Positions 61,416-64,000 of a DNA stretch of 64,000 bases are shown here, in pieces. The stretch is from the NCBI GenBank assembly GCA_029251525.1, contig JAQXDE010000054.1:1-64000 (forward strand), in the 5' to 3' direction. The stretch's first letter is position 1. Each line of letters begins with the position of its first letter. The notes under the pieces were generated by a model that saw only the letters and a program-made list of their open reading frames with translations, was not told the origin of the DNA and did no database searches. The DNA is from Saprospiraceae bacterium (lineage in GTDB: Bacteria > Bacteroidota > Bacteroidia > Chitinophagales > Saprospiraceae). Position numbers and translations under genes: made by a program.

Positions 61416-61736
61416 TTAAAAAAATTTAATTGTGGTTAAATAATGGTTTGAAATTAAAGGTCTTCAGTACTGATACAAATACAATATGCAGAGCTTCAAA
61501 AAAACGTTGCACCAATATTAATTTTTTTAAAAAAAAATCAAAAACACTTATTTCAGTTGAATATTTATTGAGAAGTTGCTTACAAATGTCTTATCAACTT
61601 ACACGAAAAGTAAATCCTAAATATTTGCATTATGGTATAATTGCTTTTGGATAAAAGCAGATAGTGAGGGATATAAAAAAACGACCAGTTGTTGTGAGAG
61701 AATGGATTGGGCTTTATACTGATAAAGTAGGCAGGA
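61416..61736. other. Gene-free intergenic region
   Basis: This 320-nt gap lies between two minus-strand genes. A plus-strand open frame (61430-61654) has no ATG at its start, no recognisable family and poor coding character. I see no RNA gene and no strong hairpin. Confidence 0.5.
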
Positions 61737-62426
61737 TCATTCTTTTTTTTCACATCCTAATAATTTAAACGCAAAATACTCCAACATTTTTTCCACCTCA
61801 TTGAAATTTTCTCCCTTTACTTTTACATCAGTCAACCTTGGTAAATGTTGCGCAAAATAGATGTGATTATTTGCCATTTCGAAAAGATTACTTGCCAAAG
61901 CATGTGGATACGGAAATTCAGAATTAACCTCTGAAATTACACCTGCCACTTTACTAGATAATTTTTTATAATTGATAAAAAAACCTTCCGTATTATCTTT
62001 ATCCACTTCCTTAGTATGATAAGCCTTTGTTCCTTCAGCAATAATTAATTTGTGAAGTACACTTTCATTCACATAATCAATTGAAGGATTATCCTTGGAT
62101 GCAAAAACTAATGTCTTGATAATGACCTTCAATCTCCTTTGAGGTGATTCAATATTTAATGTATTAATATCAATTAAATAACTCACCCATTCCCAATACC
62201 ACGACACTAGGTAAATCAACAACATGTGCTTATTCTCAAAATAACGATAAACTGAGGCTTCAGTAGACTCCATTTGAATTGCGAGTTTTTTAAAATTAAA
62301 ACTCTCAAAACCAATTTCATCAATCAACAAAATACTGTGTTTGATTATCCTTTTTCCAAGCGATGAATCTTGTGGATCTCTCAAATACAACTTCTTATTG
62401 AGGGTTATTTTAATTCCGATTGCCAT
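61737..62426 (-). CDS. TetR/AcrR family transcriptional regulator
   Basis: This 229-residue protein has an N-terminal TetR helix-turn-helix (about 22-70): IIKHSILLIDEIGFESFNFKKLA in pieces, then MESTEASVYRYFENKHMLLIYLV. A C-terminal all-alpha ligand/dimerisation domain holds LKVIIKTLVFASKDNPS and EMANNHIYFAQHLP. It is divergent from a SulP anion transporter gene, with a perfect palindrome located in the shared region over the transporter's promoter. It probably represses the transporter and perhaps itself. The inducing ligand is unknown. Confidence 0.9.
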   Translation of the reverse strand: MAIGIKITLNKKLYLRDPQDSSLGKRIIKHSILLIDEIGFESFNFKKLAIQMESTEASVYRYFENKHMLLIYLVSWYWEWVSYLIDINTLNIESPQRRLKVIIKTLVFASKDNPSIDYVNESVLHKLIIAEGTKAYHTKEVDKDNTEGFFINYKKLSSKVAGVISEVNSEFPYPHALASNLFEMANNHIYFAQHLPRLTDVKVKGENFNEVEKMLEYFAFKLLGCEKKE

Positions 62427-62504
62427 AGTAGTTATTCTTTTTCATAAAAGTACAAACTATTTAAACAAGTTGAGCAACTTTTTGTTAAAGTTAAGTGTTT
62501 ACAA

Positions 62505-62523
62505 ATAATAGTATTACTATTAT
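62505..62523. promoter_or_regulatory. Perfect 19-nt palindrome, probable TetR operator
   Basis: ATAATAGTA (62505-62513) and TACTATTAT (62515-62523) are exact reverse complements around a single T. The dyad ends 15 nt before the -7 element at 62538 and so covers the -33 region of the SulP promoter, the position expected for a repressor. Confidence 0.7.
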
Positions 62524-62537
62524 AACAAGAAGTTTTA

Positions 62538-62545
62538 TATATTTG
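62538..62545 (+). promoter_or_regulatory. -7 element of the SulP transporter gene
   Basis: TATATTTG followed by CAC matches TAnnTTTG. It predicts a leader of about 135 nt before the ATG at 62688. No TTG is found at -33, where the palindrome lies. Confidence 0.55.
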
Positions 62546-62687
62546 CACTGAAAGATGGCAATCAATAATTATTTTAGTCCTTTTCATCAATCAATTTTTT
62601 AAAAAAATAAAATCAAAGTCTATAAAATTAGTTATGCTGGCAAAGCACAATCAAACACTGACTTTTGATTTTTAAAATGAATGAATT

Positions 62688-64000
62688 ATGAGTCCTTTTA
62701 AAAATGATGGTTTTTTCAAAAACTTAAAGTACGATCTTCCTGCTTCTCTAATTGTGTTTCTAGTAGCAGTTCCTTTATGTTTGGGTATTGCCCTAGCATC
62801 AGGAGCACCTTTATTTTCTGGAATAATAGCTGGAATTGTGGGAGGAATTATTGCAGGTGTATTGAGTGGTTCTCAGCTTGGAGTTAGCGGACCTGCAGCA
62901 GGGTTAGCAGTAATTGTGTTAACAGCTATTCAAGACCTAGGTTCTTTCCAAATCTTCTTAATGGCAGTAGTAATTGGAGGTATTTTTCAATTACTTTTAG
63001 GATACATGAAAGCTGGAATTATCGGATATTATTTTCCTTCATCTGTTATAAAAGGAATGCTTTCAGGAATTGGTATTATTATATTTTTAAAGCAAATTCC
63101 ACATGCAGTTGGTTATGATAAAGACTACGAAGGTAGTTTAACTTTCAGTAACCCAGATGGCCATAATACTTTTTCCGAATTGTTCTACATGTTTGAAGCA
63201 ATGAGCATGGGTGCAATTATTATTTCCTCTGTCTCTATTTTACTACTAATTTTATGGGAACAACCATTTATGAAAAAAATCAAGGTATTTCAAATCGTTC
63301 AAGGACCATTAGTCGTGGTTGGACTAGGAATAATATTGAATTTGATTTTCCAAAACATGAACGTATTTACCCTAAATGCAGAACAAGTAGTTAGTATTCC
63401 AGTTGCCGATAGCATCGGAGATTTTATTAACCAATTCACTTTTCCAGACTTCAGTGCAATCAGTAATTCAGCAGTTTGGGTTACAGGAATAACTATTGCA
63501 GTTGTAGCAAGCCTCGAGACATTATTATGTTTGGAAGCTACAGATAAATTAGACCCTTTCAAACGGGTTACCCCTGCCAATCGAGAATTAAAAGCTCAAG
63601 GGGTAGCAAATATCGTTTCCGGATTAATTGGAGGATTACCTATTACTCAAGTTATAGTAAGGAGTTCTACAAATATTCAATCAGGTGGACGAACCAAAGC
63701 TTCAGCTATTTTCCATGGTATAATTTTATTGGGTTCAGCTATGGCCATCCCTTTTTTACTAAACCTAATTCCATTAGCAAGTTTGGCTGCAATTTTATTC
63801 CTAGTAGGATACAAATTAGCGAAACCAGCTTTATTTAAGCAAATGTATTCTCTTGGTCAAACTCACTTTGTACCATTCATAGTAACGATTTCAGGAATTG
63901 TTTTTACTGATTTATTAATGGGAATAGGAATGGGATTATCTGTTGCAATCTTCTATGTATTATTTAATAATTATAAAAAACCATTCCTTTTTGAAGATAA
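62688..64000 (+). CDS. SulP family inorganic anion transporter (partial, runs off the right edge)
   Basis: The frame is open from the ATG at 62688 to the window end; upstream ATGs at 62677 and 62681 stop within a few codons. About 437 residues are visible: repeated membrane helices of the SulP/SLC26 fold, beginning NLKYDLPASLIVFLVAVPLCLGIALASG in pieces, with the family GSQLGVSGPAAGLAVIV and later LETLLCLEATDKLDPFKR and GLIGGLPITQVIVRSS. SulP proteins move sulfate, bicarbonate or other anions. In Bacteroidota this subtype often sits beside a carbonic anhydrase gene, which would suggest bicarbonate, but the downstream gene is outside the window. Whether a C-terminal STAS domain exists cannot be seen. 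Confidence 0.92.
   Translation, partial: MSPFKNDGFFKNLKYDLPASLIVFLVAVPLCLGIALASGAPLFSGIIAGIVGGIIAGVLSGSQLGVSGPAAGLAVIVLTAIQDLGSFQIFLMAVVIGGIFQLLLGYMKAGIIGYYFPSSVIKGMLSGIGIIIFLKQIPHAVGYDKDYEGSLTFSNPDGHNTFSELFYMFEAMSMGAIIISSVSILLLILWEQPFMKKIKVFQIVQGPLVVVGLGIILNLIFQNMNVFTLNAEQVVSIPVADSIGDFINQFTFPDFSAISNSAVWVTGITIAVVASLETLLCLEATDKLDPFKRVTPANRELKAQGVANIVSGLIGGLPITQVIVRSSTNIQSGGRTKASAIFHGIILLGSAMAIPFLLNLIPLASLAAILFLVGYKLAKPALFKQMYSLGQTHFVPFIVTISGIVFTDLLMGIGMGLSVAIFYVLFNNYKKPFLFED

Noticed and set aside
61430-61654. Plus-strand frame of 74 codons between the lipoprotein and TetR genes
   Set aside because: It has no ATG start, no promoter and no recognisable family.

Overview
The window is AT-rich DNA from a gliding or surface-associated member of the Bacteroidota, most likely a Saprospiria-type bacterium. 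Evidence: type IX secretion (T9SS) core genes porU, porV and gldJ; very large secreted proteins ending in the gliding-motility-associated CHU_C sorting domain; PorP/SprF-family barrels; promoters of the Bacteroidota form TTG-N19-TAnnTTTG; and no Shine-Dalgarno signals at most starts. The class-level placement is inference from gene content.

Layout. 1-14647 (all minus): a surface-protein region with an HYR-domain adhesin running off the left edge, a small secreted protein in front of it, a CHU_C protein with a four-fold repeated module, then an operon of giant CHU_C adhesin, PorP/SprF protein and OmpA/PD40 protein. 15275-19955 (minus): MacB-like ABC permease, M20 amidohydrolase, 5'-nucleotidase. 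20122-23947: a TonB-dependent receptor, and an Lrp/AsnC regulator divergent from a cystathionine gamma-synthase-family enzyme with a perfect 35-nt palindrome between them. 24027-28482: a GT2/degenerate phosphoglycosyl transferase fusion, recR, pyruvate dehydrogenase E2 and a CoA-binding protein. 28564-32206: an OmpA-family protein and an arginase-fold protein lacking the metal ligands. 32281-42164: the T9SS core (murF, gldJ and a porP/sprF-like gene on minus; porU and porV on plus). 42271-50752: YkgJ-type cysteine-cluster protein, Dna2-like nuclease-helicase, methyltransferase-RidA-QueE operon, Smr protein, a tiny cysteine-rich membrane protein and MazG. 50824-61415: two ECF sigma factor operons, each encoding a protein with an inner-membrane helix and a C-terminal predicted outer-membrane barrel, flanking rpsO and pnp. 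61737-64000: a TetR regulator divergent from a SulP anion transporter (cut by the right edge) with a palindrome between them.

How it fits together. PorU (sortase), PorV (shuttle) and GldJ belong to the machinery that exports and anchors the CHU_C and type-A sorted proteins encoded here (the adhesins at the left and the propeller protein at 50824-52920). The PorP/SprF and OmpA proteins probably support display of particular adhesins. The most unusual parts are the paired ECF-sigma/TM-barrel modules, which could be one-polypeptide trans-envelope signalling systems; the conserved-looking but metal-ligand-free arginase homologue; and the GT2-PGT fusion with no phosphoglycosyl transferase active site. 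I found no CRISPR array, tRNA, rRNA, intact insertion sequence or prophage.
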